DNA of 64,000 nt from Linanthus parryae (Eukaryota > Streptophyta > Magnoliopsida > Ericales > Polemoniaceae): the NCBI GenBank assembly GCA_023055425.1, contig JALGPY010000005.1, positions 78,347,495 through 78,411,494 on the forward strand. Direction: 5' to 3'. The notes under the pieces were generated by a model. The model did not search any database. It saw only the letters and a program-made list of their open reading frames with translations, and was not told the origin of the DNA. Within the stretch, counting starts at the first letter, position 1. Each line of letters opens with the position of its first letter. This document shows positions 41,111 to 54,375 of the stretch, piece after piece. A program made the translations under genes and the position numbers.

Positions 41111-44086
41111 GTTTTGGCTACTAAAGAGGGTTATTTGTGTCATTTTGGGGCCCCTAAAAGAGCAAAAACATCAGCAAAAACATCTCACACTCAAGCGAAC
41201 GAATCAAAGCTCACTTTCTCTTCATCTTCTCTCAAACTCTTAAGAGCACAAGAACACTCCAAGATCAAAACTTCACCAAATCTTTCAAAAATTGGTGAGT
41301 TTTGATCCTTGTATAGACGCCTAGAACATTAAAACTTGGAGAAAATCAAATCCCCATTTCTTTTTGTCCGTAGGAGAGAGGACGAGGAAAGTTAGGGTTT
41401 TTCCAAAATTGACCCGATCACTTTTTTGGGTGAGAATTGGAGGAAGAGCAAGAAGGGAAGTGTGACGGGGACTACGTAAGGAGGCTAGGAGTACCATTCA
41501 AGTGGGGCAATTCGAAGAAAAATTTTCCGGCGACTGAATCAATCCTTCTTGCCGGACGAATCTGACTTTTTGTGCCCGTAAGACCAGCTCCGAGCACGTA
41601 GGTACGTTGCAATCCTTCTCTTTACGAGTACGAGGCATACATTTTCCTTAGTTGGAAAATTCTTGCTCTTAATTTTTATCGATACGCAAAGGCCTGGAGG
41701 AACATGCGCGGAATTGCGCCGTGTCTTGCCTCATACTTGTTTACGTGCTTAATGGTTATTTCCGTTCACACAATCCTGTCACTGTGCACATAGTGTTGGT
41801 TGTTCGTTTGAATCAGAGTTGATTCACCGTCCCCCGCATTAGAAGTGCTGAGTCCTTTACTTGATAACTATTTTTCGTTGAGGACAACGAAGCGTTCTGG
41901 TGTGGGGGGAATATTTAGCCTTGACTAGCCAAGTCTGTGTCTGCATTACCTTGTTACATGCAGTACGTGTGTGTCGTATGATGAGTCGTTAGTCATGTTT
42001 CTGTCGTTTCTATATATATTGTTCCTATTATGTTCGTGATTGGTTGATGTTTGCATTTTTTTTTCGTTTAATTTATTGAGTCCACCTACCCAACTGAGTG
42101 AGTTTCGAGTCTTCTTTCGAGTCATCCCTTGCATATAGAGTAGAACTTATAAAATAAATAAATAAAAATTAAATAAAAAAAATTAAAAAAAAATAAAATA
42201 AAAAATTTGAGAAAGGGCAATCAAAATAAGCAAAAAATTAGGTAAAATCGAGGAGTGTGAGAACTTTAGGCATAGGGAATGACTTGCGACCGAGAGAGAC
42301 GATGTGAGTTCCCCCCTAGTATGTATAGAGAGACTTACTTTACGGGAATACCTGCCTATTTTCATACACTGACTTGATTTTCAAATTTAAAGTGTGTGCC
42401 TTGTTTTCTTACAAGAGTTGAGCTAGGTGTGAGCTAAACAAGTCAAACGTTCATGTGTACGTATTAGGTAGTCGTCAACCCGCTTCGTAGTGGCACACAT
42501 AACAGCTGTGCGAGGATGCATATTAGAGCACTCACTGATTGTTTGATTTCACCTTGTAGGACCACTAGAAAGTCCAATTTGGACCTTGGTTTTATTTGCT
42601 AGCCTCTTGACCTAGGGAGAGGATTCTTGGCCTTCATCACAAATAGTTAAGAATTACCTCTTTAGTGCGTCATGAGGGAGTCGTAGTTGAGGGGGTTCGA
42701 TGAGGGAGGGCTTCACTATACATTCTTGTGAGTTCTACGTATCGCATGTACTTCTTTTGATATTTATGAGGGGATGTGAGGGTGAGTGAGTAGGCTTGCG
42801 CACTTCGGTGTGTCGGTGTTCCATGTCATTACACCATGGACACATTTTTGGAGAGTCGTGAGTGCGTGACGTCTAATCCGCACAAAATGGGATTTGTTGA
42901 GTTTAATTGGTGGATCGTGCTAGGTATTGGACTTCTTTCATCTTGGTGTACGAGGTTGGATTAGGAACGTGACATACCTTGTTTGATTACTTGAGAGGGG
43001 GACATGACTACATTCTAGTGTGGGGATGTTGACTTTGACTACAGACATAGAGATCGAGCGTTTGACGACTCCATCCCCATACATGTACTTGGACTTGTTT
43101 GCGGCTTTGTTTGGTGCATCATGATTAGGGGGAGATGGATCTTACTTGTGATACATATTCATCGTTTTGTTTATTTCCTCCCCCTTTGTATATATTTTCT
43201 AAAAGACCACTCGTACAATTTGACGTATTGTGGATATTTGAGATAAAAAAAAAAAAAAAAAAAAAAATAATAAAAAAAAAGAGAAAAAAAAGAAGAGGAT
43301 GAATAAAGTAGTAATTGAGCTTAACGAAGAAACGAGTGGTGGAAGCTTTTGGTTCATTGCCGACAACTTACATTTCGTGCACGATTGGCGACGGTGGCCA
43401 GGGAGATCATTATTGTACCGGGGTTTGAGGGGATCGAGGATCGGAGACGGTGAGTTTCGGGTTGCGGTTTCTATCATCGTGGTGAGGGTGTGTGAGATGT
43501 GGGTTTGAATGTGAGAATGTGACGCTTTAGGACGTGTTACTTCATGATTATCCTTTTTGTCCGTAAGCCTCAACATTCTAAACTGTTAGTGGAATAGGAG
43601 CTTGGACCTTGAATGTGGTTTAGCCTAGCGTAGCCTCTTATATGTCGGCACACGCGAAGAGGTAGGTTATTCTTGCACATAGTAAAGCTAAACTTTCTAC
43701 ACTAACTAGGGGAAATTCGCGTTGTTGAATTTACTTGTAATTCATGCCTTATCCCTAGATTCTTTATCACTCCTTGAGAACCGTTTTGAGTTAATTGAGA
43801 TTGCCCGATATCGTCCAAAAAGATATAGAACTTTTGTGTTATGTATATATGTGTTTGTGTAGGATCAAGTCTAAATTGCATCGCATCATATTGTTTCATT
43901 GTTGAGTCGTGTATTGATTTGGTGTTTATGTTGATTCGGCTAGTCTTGGTTTGTATGAAAATGGTGTTTCGAAAAAGCATGCAATTAGCTAGACTCGTAT
44001 CATGGTTTGATGGGGAAGAAAGTTTGGAGATATGGCCAGTTTTTATAGATTGCTCGGGACACGCAAATGGTAAGTGTGGGGATATT

Positions 44087-45512
44087 AGATAACTCCATAT
44101 TTGGAGTTATATTCGTATGTGATTACTTGTCGTTTTGCGTAGTTTCCGATGGATTTACATGTGTTTTAGACCAAAATTTGATAATTGGAGCATGATTGAG
44201 CATCTGATCATGAATGTTGATTCCGGGAACTTTTTCCGTATTTTATGCTATATTTGTATCGTTTGATCTTCCGATATGTTTTAGTGTTGTGGATTTCAGG
44301 GACCGGGAGCTCGGAGCGATAATCTTGGATTGCAAGTGAACTTCCGAAATTTGGAATTGCTAAAGAGATGCTCGGGATTGAAGACGAATAAGGAAGAAGC
44401 AAGAAAAAGAGCCAAAGAAGAAGATTTCCAGACTTGTTCGTGCAAACACAAAAGTGTTCATACGAACACTTATACTTAGAGAAGTTTTGGAGCTCAAAAT
44501 CAGAAGTTTTCATACGAACAACCCGACTGTCCGTACGAACATGAGTATAAATTCGGCTATTTCGGGGCTGTTTTGTAATTTTTAAAAAGTTACGAGCTTT
44601 GGGGTTGTTTTAGAACTAGGAATCCGTCCCTAGGAGTATTGGAACGATAGTGGAGCTTTGGAACGACTCTTGGGAGCTTTTGGAGTGTGCTTGGATTCGT
44701 TGGATTCTTCGTTTGATTTCTAAACTCTTTCTCTTCTTTAGTTTTGGATTCATGATCAATAAACTGGTTATTTTGATCATGTAGTGTAGTAGCTAAACCC
44801 TCTTTATCGGGAATTCTCGTTTGGTAGCTAGGGTATTGGTATGAACATGTCGTTTTGAGATTATGATTCACGTTTAGACTTAGTTATCATGTTCTTCTAT
44901 TATTATGAATAGTTTATGTGAAATATCTATCCCTCTTGCACGTAGCTAATGTAGGATTGATCATAATTAGGGTTCACGCGGTGACTCCGTGAATTCTAGT
45001 CCGAAAATTGAACTATTCACTTGATTATATCACTACTTAATAACTCGGTAGTGTTGATTAGGATCGTTAAGTAGAATAACGAACATACTGCATGCCTAAC
45101 GTTAAATTAGACTTGGTAACTCGGTTTAATTTGATATTAGACATAGACAACTCACTTGGTAACTCGGTGAGTTGAATGTTGCTTGATTAATAATAGAAGA
45201 CATGTTAGTGTTCCATGAATCAAAAGCATAAGTTCATATCATCCCTAGTGATCATCGAGAGAATTTCCGGTATTTGCCTCTTATTCGTAACTTTACAAAT
45301 CGTTTTTTGTTAATCGTAAGTCAATTCACTCGGTTAATTGAGAATATTGTCATTTTCATTTTAGTAGAAGTAGTAACAAAAAACCAATTGCTAGCCCATA
45401 CTAGGTTAAGAATCAATAACTAGCTTACATAGAAGTCATTTGGGTTCGAACAACCCGAATTTTCGGATATTACTACACACGACAACCATATACTTGTGGT
45501 TGAATCGTGTCA
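44087..45512 (+). repeat. 3' LTR of Athila element A
   Basis: 1426 bp, matching 10351-11775 with scattered differences. The first base is A where the 5' LTR has T. TATAAAT at 44546-44552 follows palindromes at about 44433-44540. Confidence 0.9.
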
Positions 45513-45517
45513 GAAGG

Positions 45518-45703
45518 AGAACAATATGTATCAATTCTAACCGAAACTTCAAGCTCCAAATGATCTACGATAATGCCTTGGATTATCTTGAAAACCGCAT
45601 TCTTCATTGCCTGACCTACGCATATGTATCTACCTTCGGCAATTGTCCATTCACCATTCCAAACAGCAAGGAACTTCAATTTTCTCACCATTCTACATGT
45701 CAA
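45518..45703 (-). pseudogene. Mutator-like transposase, N-terminus
   Basis: Minus-strand frame MVRKLKFLAVWNGEWTIAEGRYIC resembles MULE transposase N-termini. At the GAAGG target site it is interrupted by Athila A; past the insertion the same frame continues at 10345 without a break, which shows that this fragment and 6198-10345 are one gene. Confidence 0.8.
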
Positions 45704-45716
45704 TAAAGCACATTTT

Positions 45717-45900
45717 GGTCAGGAGCGAATGATTTTAGTTTGGATGATTTTAGGGTTTCGATGATTTTAGGGTTTGGTCAGGAGAGAATGATTTTAGTTT
45801 GGATGATTTAAGGGTTTGGATGATTTTAGGGTTTGGTCAGGAGAGAATGATTTTAGTTTGGATGATTTTAGGGTTTGGATGATTTTAGGGTTCGGTCAGG
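45717..45900. repeat. 59-bp tandem repeats upstream of the MULE gene
   Basis: Units beginning GGTCAGGAG start at 45717, 45776, 45835 and 45894. Each contains GATTTTAGTTTGGAT and two GATTTTAGGGTTT blocks. The fourth unit is cut by the copia insertion and resumes at 54302. Confidence 0.95.
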
Positions 45901-45901
45901 G

Positions 45902-47333
45902 TGTTGGGTTTTGACGTAGGTAACGCAGCGGAATAACAAAAATTTAATTCTACGCAAAGCCCACCAAGGAAGGATCACAGGAAGAGACATCATAACATGA
46001 TAAGGGGCATAGTAATTGTGTACCTTTTGGTTTGGGAGATCACACGAAGAATAATGTCCTCGTCTCTACGGTTGATCCACGTCTAGAGGTGAGATCTAGA
46101 TTCTTCCTTCTCAAGTGCTAGCTTGGACCGGAGGAAGAGGGAAGAAGGAATCAAACAACCAAAGGAAGAAGAGAGGGTTTCGGCCCTCTCTTGTGCCGAC
46201 GGGAAGGGGGAGGACAGCTAGGGGCTTCGACCTCAGCTTGTTCTTACTCTCTCTCTCTCTTGCTCTCTCCCACTCTCTTGTGTTATGTCTAATAAAATTA
46301 AGTGGGAAGGAAGCTATAGCCTCCTTTATATAGTCCAACAACTCCTTCTTAACTACATAAAGGTCCTTCCTAGTTCTACATGAACTTGGATTAGTCCCTT
46401 CGTTGCATATTAGTCCTTCTAAGTTCGCAAGGTGTTGCACAATGATCCTTCTTATAATTAATCATATTAATTAATCCCAAATCTATTTCTACTCTATTTG
46501 ACGTGTGACCCCATAGGTTTCCACTTAGTTGGTAGTAACTTATTACTAACATTGAGCGGTGTCTAGCAACACATCCATGCCACCCAACTAATAGAAATAG
46601 TCAGTGATCCCGACAAACCTCTTGTGCCCAATATCTCATATTGCACCATCCCTTTGTCTCCATATCCGGATTGGACACGAGACATAAATAGTCACACTCG
46701 TATATTCAATCCATAGTTCCTCGATCCTGGGAATATGCTTATACAAGCAGATAACATCAATATCTCCATATTGATTTATCTGAGTCTGGCCAGTTATTCA
46801 ATAAGCCTCATCCCTCGAGTGGCCGTGGATATTTGCTCCCATTATGTGAGAGGGAAAAATCCTCTCTACATCACTACAATCTCTAAGCTTGCTTCCTATC
46901 ATGCCCTATAACTACCTTTATGATTACCCAGTTACGGTGTAACGTTTGATAACATCAAAGCACGATATTTCACAACTAGATTATGTAGTGACTTCAAGTC
47001 TAAGGATTGAAATTATATTAGCACTACGAGAAGCGATTGTGACTTAACATAATCTAATGTATCCTTCTCGTTGTTGGTCAATCCAGTATGTCATTACCCC
47101 TAATGTACCCATGTGTTAGACTTGATATCTCCATATCAATCTACACACATACTAGTCTATATTTGATCGTCCTATTAATCAATATAGTGGACTAGGGATA
47201 TTTAAGATAAACAACACAATGTATCTAAGGACTTCATTATATTAAATATCACAATATATAATAAATGAATATTCTAGCCAATAACAATATTCATACTAAA
47301 TATCAGATTGCCTCTAGGGCATCTATTCCAACA
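45902..47333 (-). repeat. 3' LTR of decayed copia element
   Basis: 1432 bp, matching 52861-54296. The adjoining internal sequence on the minus strand (GTGCAAGTCCAAGAC) is a poor polypurine tract, suggesting decay. Confidence 0.9.
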
Positions 47334-47376
47334 GTCTTGGACTTGCACTAGAGCCAATCTGGCGCATCTCTTATGC

Positions 47377-50349
47377 CTATAGATCTTGCGTGCCCTTCAT
47401 GCTTTCACTGCGCAAGAGGTTTGTGAGCGGATTTGAAATATTGTCATCCGTTGGAATCTTGCACATCTTCACATATCCTCGATCGATCATATCACGAATA
47501 AGATGGAATCTCCTAAGTACATGATTTGATTTCTGGTGTGATCTTAGTTCCTTGGCTTGTGCGATCGCCCCGGAGTTGTCACAGTACAACTCTATGGGAT
47601 CCACGATGCTAGGGACCACACCGAGCTCAGTGATAAAATTCTTTTTCCAAACTGCCTCTTTTGCTGCTTCCGCAGCAGCAATTTACTCAGCTTCTGTTGT
47701 AGAATCAGCAACTGTCCCTTGCTTGGAACTCTTCCAGCTCACAGCTCCTCCATTTAGGCAAAACACGTATCCAGACTGCGATCTATAGTCATCTTTGTTG
47801 GTTTGGAAGCTCGCATCAGTGTAACCGATTACACTTAGCTCTTCCTTACCTCCAAATATCAAGAACGCATCCTTAGTTCTTCTTAAGTACTTTAGGATGT
47901 TCTTGACAGCAATCCAGGGACTCTCACCCGGATTGGACTGATATCTGCTCACCATACTCAACGCGTATGATATGTCTGGTCTAGTACACAACATGGCGTA
48001 CATGATGGATCCTATGGCCGAAGCATAGGGTATCCTACTCATGCGGTCCTTCTCAATCTCATTGGAGGGACAGTCATTCTTGGAAAGAGTGACTCCATGC
48101 GACACGGGCAAGAATCCCTTCTTGGAACCTTGCATGTTGAACCTCTTCAACACATTGTCTATATATGTACTTTGACTTAGGCCGAGCAGCTTTCTAGATC
48201 TATCCCTATAGATCTTTATACCAAGTATGTATGTTGCGTCTCCTAAGTCCTTCATTGCAAAACACTTTCCTAGCCAATCTTTAACAAATTGCAAAGTAGG
48301 AATGTCGTTTCCAATGATTAGTATGTCATCCACATACAAGACCAAAATACTACAGAGCTCCCACTAACCTTCTTGTAAACACAAGGCTCATCTTCTTTCT
48401 TGATGAAGCCAAATTCTTTGACTGCGTCATCAAAACGTCGATTCCAACTCCTAGAAGCTTGCTTTAATCCATAAATGGATATTTGCAGCTTAAAGACTTT
48501 ATTGGCATTCTCTGGATCCTCAAAATCCTCCGGTTGTGTCATGTACACATTCTCGAGGAGATTCCCATAAAGGAACGCTGTTTTGACATCCATCTGCCAA
48601 ATCTCATAGTCGTAGTATGCTGCAATAGCAAGTAGGAATCGAATGGATTAAGTCATGGCGACTGGTGAAAAGGTATCATCATAGTCAATACCATGAATAT
48701 GTCTATACCCTTTTGCTACCAATCGCCCCTTATAGGCAACTACCTTGCCATCCATGTCGGTCTTGTTCTTGAAGACCAACTGCCACCCTATGGGTCGAGC
48801 CCCTTCGGGTGGTTCCATCAAAGTCCATATTTTGTTGGTGTACATGGAATCCATTTCGGATCTCATGTCTTCTAGCCACTTCTTAGATTCTGGGCCTTTC
48901 ATGGCCTCTCCCTAGTTTGCAGGCTCATCATCCATGAGTGGTATGTCATCGGGCTCAGTCACAAAAAGTCCGTACTTCTCTGGCTCATGACACACTCTAC
49001 CTGACCTACGTAGTTACTGTGTTACCTGAACAGGTTCCTCCACAACTGTTTGCGACTCCTGTTCATGCTCCATCATCGGTTCAGTGATTTTTGGTTCTTG
49101 AACTTCTTCAAGTTCTACAGCCCTCCCACTTGCTTCTTTAGAGACAAACTCTCTTTCCAGAAACACGCCGGTCCGAGCATCAAACACTTTGTTCTCGGTG
49201 GGATTGTAGAAATAATATCCTTTAGTTTCTTTAGGATATCCCACAAATTTACACTTATCCTCCTTGGGCCCGAGCTTGTCTGTTTGTAAACGTTTTACAT
49301 AAACGTCGCAGCCCCAAATCTTCATAAACGACACTATGGGACACTTCCCGGTCCATATCTCATATGGTGTCTTCATGACTGATTTGCATGGAACACGGTT
49401 AATGGTAAGAGCTGCCGTCATTAGAGCATGTCCCCAGAATGATATCGGAAGATCTGTTTGAGACATTATAGATCGCACCATATCTAATAGTGTGCGATTC
49501 CTCCTCTCGGACACGCCATTCCATTGTGGCGTTTCGGGTCGAGTGAGGTGGGATACTATCCCACACTCTCTAAGATACACATCAAAATCTTGGCTTAAGT
49601 ATTCTCCCCCACGATCCGATCGTAGAGCCTTAATACTCTTAACAAGTTGCTTATCTACTTCATTCTTGAATTCCTTGAACAATTCAAAGGATTCGGATTT
49701 GGCCTTCATAAGGTATACAAATCCATATCTACTGAAGTCACCAGTAAACGTAGTGAAGTAGGTGTAACCACCTCTGGCAGGCGTGAGGAACGGCCCGCAT
49801 ACATCGGTATGTATGAGTGCCAATAACTCACTAGTCCTCTCACATTTCTTATTGAAAGGGGACTTTGTCATTTTTCCTAATAAACAAGATTCACATGTCT
49901 CATATGATTCTAAATCAAATGAATCTAGAACTCCATCCTTATGGAGTCTAGATATGCGTTTCTCATTTATATGGCCTAAACGACAATGCCATAGATATGT
50001 AGGATTTAAATCATTAGTTTTAATCCTTTTAGTATTATGTTATAGATTGGATAATTTAGATCAATGATATACAATCCATTAGACAAATGCACACTACAAT
50101 AGTGCATACTTACAAAATAAATGGAGCAACACTTGTCCTTTATTTGAAATAGAAAAACCCTTCTCGTCCAAACAAGAAACGGAAATAATGTTTCTGCTCA
50201 TAGCATGCACATAAAAGCAATTGTCTAAGTCCAGAAGGCAAAGATAGCTCATAAACGCCTACAGCTAATGCAACAACTTTTGCTCCATTCCCTATGCGTA
50301 GATCTATCTCCACTTTAGCCAATCTTCTACTTCTTTTCAAATCCTGCAC
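47377..50349 (-). pseudogene. pol: Ty1/copia pol, degraded
   Basis: Minus strand, in order. Integrase (49871-49014) has contexts LIHTDVCGPF, LRSDRGGEYLSQDF and NGVSERRNRTLLDM. RT pieces are 48902-48648 (WTLMEPPEGARPIGWQLVFK), 48593-48318 (WQMDVKTAFLYGNL) and 48345-47683 (LYVDDILIIGN), separated by a stop near 48648 and a frameshift near 48340. RNase H has DSTTEAE, a stop at about 47683, then LYCDNSGAIAQAKE. The region 49872-50349, with the pre-integrase zinc part, is also frame-broken. Confidence 0.88.
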
Positions 50350-50352
50350 ATT

Positions 50353-51268
50353 TCAAAAAATGTGAGAACCACATCCAGTATCCAATACCCAAGATGAAAG
50401 AATAGAAAGATTGACGTCTATAACATAAATACCTGGTGGTGGTGGAATCACTATTCCTATATTCTTATCCTCCAGATATTTAGGGCAATTCCTCCTCCAG
50501 TGACCCGGCTGGCTGCAGTAGTGACATTCACCTTTAGCCACGCCTCCACTAGGCTTTAGGGTTTCCTTGGATTTCGCAACTTTCTTGCGTTTTCCTTTGG
50601 AAGTAGAGGCAGCTCCTTTGACCTTATTCCTATCCACATCATTATGGCCTTGCCCTTGCCTTTGTTGACGCTCTGTTCCGCTGTCTTTAGCATGTTCAAC
50701 AAGTCTGGCAGAGTCTTACTGATCTCGTTCATATTATAGTTCATGATGAACTGATTATAACTTTTAGGCAACGATTATAAGACATGATCAGTTGCCAAAT
50801 CTTGGCCTAGTGGGAATCCCAATCTCTCAAGATTCTCAATGTACCCGATCATTCGGGGCACATGAGGCCCTACTGGTTTCCCCTCTGCAAGACTACTCTT
50901 GAACAATGCTTTAGACACCTCATAGCGCTCATGCCTTGCCTGTTCCTGAAAAAATTGTTTCAAGTGTATGATCATATCATAGGCTTCCATATTCTCGTGC
51001 TGCGTCTGAAGCTCAGGAGTCATGGTGCAAAGCATGAGGCAAGTCACGTCATTAGAATCACCAATATGTTTCTGACATGCCCTTACATCCGCTAGAACAG
51101 AATCATCTTGTGGCGGGGCTGGAATTGGAGTGTCCAAGACGTAAAACTTCTTTTCTTGCTTAAGGACAATCCTTAAGTTTCTGTACCAGTCAAGGAAATT
51201 CGTTCAGACAGTTTATCCTTCTCAAGGACAGATCGTAGGGATGAAGTCGATGCGTTGTTGTTTGCCAT
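50353..51268 (-). pseudogene. gag: Ty1/copia gag and protease start, degraded
   Basis: Start at MANNNASTSSLRSVLEKDK (51268). A frame change near 51190 precedes the UBN2-type core (VLADVRACQKHIGDSNDVTC, LKQFFQEQARHERYEVSKAL). A stop at 50775 is followed by NQFIMNYNMNEISKTLPDLL, a zinc knuckle CHYCSQPGHWRRNCP (about 50520-50480), and the protease site WVLDTGCGSHIF at 50390-50353, where another stop intervenes. Confidence 0.85.
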
Positions 51269-52846
51269 TTGGAATTCTTCAAAACGAGAAATGTGCAATT
51301 TTAGTATTTTGAAAAATTTAACTATATTAAACAATGTCTAGATCATCAAATATAGCTCATACTATTTTTCTCGGATTAATAGCCCTCACCATTAATGCGG
51401 AAAATTTCATACATATTTTCTAGTGAGTCCAAGATCCATATTTCACTTATTCTTGAGGTAGCTTTGGCAAGTCACCCAAGAATAGGTTATTTAGGTAGGA
51501 ACCATTCCAATTGCATCCTTATGCTACTCTTGGTCCAATTAGGTGAATAACTCTTTATTCTTTATCCCATGGATAACGCCTGATTGTCATGCCTCTAGGT
51601 TCATCAATCCAATTGAGTCTTACCCAGTTGCGTCCAACCTCTTGCTTCAACATACACACATAAACTAGCTTGTGTCGTCCTCACCACATCATGGTAAATT
51701 AAAATCGCATTGCTTTGGCAATCCCGAATTTTAATAAACCTTGATCGCGAAGGGTGTCTTGGCAAGAGAAGGCAAAACACAAAATTTAATTCAGGGATTT
51801 AATTTTCTTAATTTGTTTGGTTGATCTAATCAACATGGTCTACTTATTTGGATTGGGCTATCCACAATAAAAGACCATCCTTGTTTATTATTATCTTGTT
51901 AACGTTTTGCTAGTATTGCCATACACACACAAACAAATAACAAGATATGAATAATAAACATCCACAAAATAAAAAATAAAAAGCGTGGCATGGATATGGC
52001 CCCTAGACTAAGATATTATCAAGCCAATGATAATATCCAATTGCCCTAAAGTGACAAGCACATCTCCATGTGCTCCACCATATCCGCGCGCCTAGGGGTG
52101 TCTTCTTTGTCTTTTTGCTTCTTTGGTTCTCCGGTCTTCTTCTCCATGTTCTTGGCTATTATCTAAATATTTCTAATTCTAGCCTAATATATAGAATAAA
52201 TAAATAATAAAAGCCTCACATGTCGAGGAGAAAAGACGACTCGCAAGCCGTAAAATCTAATTAATTATTACATTAATTTGATCAGCTCGCAGGCCGTAAA
52301 CCAAACCACAAAGCTATAAACATCCACAACCTAGGCCATAATACAGTTAAAACCAATTTTTAACGTGCTAGTTCAATTTTAGTTGAATTGGGTAATTAGG
52401 GTTACAACGGTCCAAGGGGTCCAACCTAAGCCTAGGCCGAACCCCAAGGACCGCCGGCAGCCACTTGGACCCGCGACTTTGCTTGGCGCGCAAGGGAGGG
52501 GGGAGGACGGCTAGGGTTTCGGCCCTAGCTTCCTTCCCTTCTTCCTTGTTTCCCAATTTTGGTTGTTTCCTTTATGGATGTTTCCATAAAATCGTTTCCA
52601 TAATTGAAAACTCCTTTTCAACTATGTGCCCATGAACCCTAATTTTTCAAGAACCTAATAATTCACATCCTATGTAATTATACTCACCAATTCTAACATC
52701 AATGTTAAATTAGATCTTGTTTATGTTGAATCAAATTCAATTTGCATCTACTATGCCAATTATTTCTAGTTTTCGGGTAATAATAACAATACGGTGTATA
52801 AACTGAAATCGTAACACATAAAATCATGTTATGCACAACGACATGT
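51269..52846 (-). other. 5' leader of decayed copia element
   Basis: About 1.6 kb between the primer site and gag, with no substantial frame on either strand. A GC-richer patch (about 52410-52520) holds only short chance frames. Confidence 0.6.
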
Positions 52847-52859
52847 GGCTCTGATACCA
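52847..52859 (-). promoter_or_regulatory. Primer binding site, initiator-Met tRNA type
   Basis: TGGTATCAGAGCC on the minus strand begins one base after the 5' LTR. Confidence 0.92.
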
Positions 52860-52860
52860 T

Positions 52861-54296
52861 TGTTGGGTTTTGACGTAGGTAACGCAGCGGAATAACAAAA
52901 ATTTAATTCCTACACAAAGCCCACCAAGGATCACAGGAAGAGAAATCATAACATGATAAGGGACATAGTAATTGTGTACCTTTTGGTTTGGAAGATCACA
53001 CGAAGAATAATGTCCTCGTCTCTACGGTTGATCCACGTCTAGAGGTGAGATCTAGATTCTTCCTTCTCAAGTGCTAGCTTGGACCGGAGGAAGAGGGAAG
53101 AAGGAATCAAACAACCAAAGGAAGAAGAGAGGGTTTCGACCCTCTCTTGTGCCGACGGGAAGGGGGCGGACGGCCAGGGACTTCGGCCTCTAGCATGTTC
53201 TTGCTCTCTCTCTCTCTCTTGCTCTCTCCCACTCTCTTGTGTTATGTCTAATAACATTAAGTGGGAAGGAAGCTAGAGCCTCCTTTTTATAGTCCAACAA
53301 CTCCTTGTTAACTAAATAAAATGTCCTTCCTAGTTCTACATGAACTTGGATTAGTCCCTTCCTTGCAAATTAGTCCTACTAAGTTTGCAAGGTGTTGCAC
53401 AATGATCCTTCTTATAAATTAATCATATTAATTAATCCCAAATCTAGTTCTACTCTATTTGACGTGTGACCCCATAGGTTTCTACTTAGTTGGTAGTAAC
53501 TTATTACTAACATGGAGCGGTGTCTAGCAACACATCCATGCCACCCAACTAATACAAATAGTTAGTGATCCCGACAAACCTCTAGTGACCAATATCTCAT
53601 ATTTCACTATCCCTTTGTCTCCATATCCGGATTGGACACGAGACATAAATAGTCACACTCGTATATCCAATCCATAGTTCTTCGATCCTGGGAATATGAT
53701 TATGCAAGCAGATAACATCAATATCTCCATATTGATTTATCTGAGTCTGGCTAGTTATTCAATAAGCCTCATCCCTCGAGTGGCCGTGGATATATGCTCC
53801 CATTATGTGGGAGGGAAAAATCCTCTCTACATCACTACGATCTCTAAGCTTGCTTCCTATCATGCCCGATAACTACCTTTATGATTACCCAGTTACGGTG
53901 TAACGTTTGATAACATCAAAGCACGATATTTCACAACTAGGGTATCTAGTGACTTCAACTCTAAGGATTGCAATTATATTAGCACTACGAGAAGCGATTG
54001 TGACTTAACATAATCTAATGTATCCTTCTCGTTGTGGGTCAATCCAGTATGCCATTTCCACTAATGCATACCCATGTGTTAGACTTGATATCTCCATATC
54101 AATCTACACACATACTAGTCTATATTTGATCGTCCTATTAATCAATATAGTGGACTAGGGATATTTAAGATAAACAACACATTGTATCTAAGGACTTCAT
54201 TATATTAAATATCACAATATATAATTAATTAATATTCTAGCCAATAACAATGTTCATACTAAATATCATATTGCCTCTAGGGCATCTATTCCAACA
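52861..54296 (-). repeat. 5' LTR of decayed copia element
   Basis: 1436 bp; pair of 45902-47333. The copies differ at numerous positions and by short indels. Confidence 0.9.
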
Positions 54297-54301
54297 CAGG
54301 G

Positions 54302-54375
54302 GAGAATGATTTTAGGGTTTGGATGATTTTAGGGTTCGGTCAGGAGAGAATGATTTTAGGGTCTGGATTCAGAAA
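54302..54375. repeat. 59-bp tandem repeats, continuation
   Basis: The remainder of the unit cut at 45900 (GAGAATGATTTTAGGGTTTGG) and one more partial unit from 54338 lie beyond the copia element. Confidence 0.9.

Larger units (their letters stand above)
40490..44086 (+). other. Long non-coding internal region of Athila A
   Basis: About 3.6 kb without RT, RNase H, integrase or a credible env-like frame. Much of it matches the minus-strand internal region of the element at 59888-64000, which argues it is a conserved part of a non-autonomous family, not random filler. The 3' end carries GTGTGGGGATATT, a likely polypurine tract, just before the LTR. Short frames inside are chance. Confidence 0.7.
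10351..45512 (+). mobile_element. Athila-type Ty3/gypsy element A, gag-protease only, with nested insertions
   Basis: Two related LTRs (10351-11775 and 44087-45512), a tRNA-Asp-type primer site, an Athila gag and aspartic protease, and the 5-bp duplication GAAGG at 10346-10350 and 45513-45517 define one insertion into the MULE gene. Without the nested copia and Tat DNA (13607-39615, including one TSD copy) it is about 9.15 kb. No reverse transcriptase, RNase H or integrase is present; about 3.6 kb of non-coding DNA follows the protease. It therefore looks non-autonomous, like the gag-only LTR elements known in plants. Confidence 0.9.
45902..54296 (-). mobile_element. Decayed Ty1/copia element
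   Basis: An 8.4-kb minus-strand element with LTRs at 45902-47333 and 52861-54296 (TGTTGG..CCAACA) and the 5-bp duplication CAGGG at 45897-45901 and 54297-54301. It has an initiator-Met primer site and gag, protease, integrase, RT and RNase H in copia order, broken by several stops and frameshifts. The LTRs differ by many substitutions and small indels, so it is clearly older than the Tat element. Confidence 0.92.

Noticed and set aside
46111..46440. Frames in the copia LTR (and 53039-53276)
   Set aside because: They lie wholly in LTR sequence and are present in both LTR copies because of duplication, not coding.
13607..54296. Integrated pararetrovirus (caulimovirid) sequence
   Set aside because: All RT regions are flanked by LTRs, target duplications and integrase; no movement or coat protein motifs were seen.
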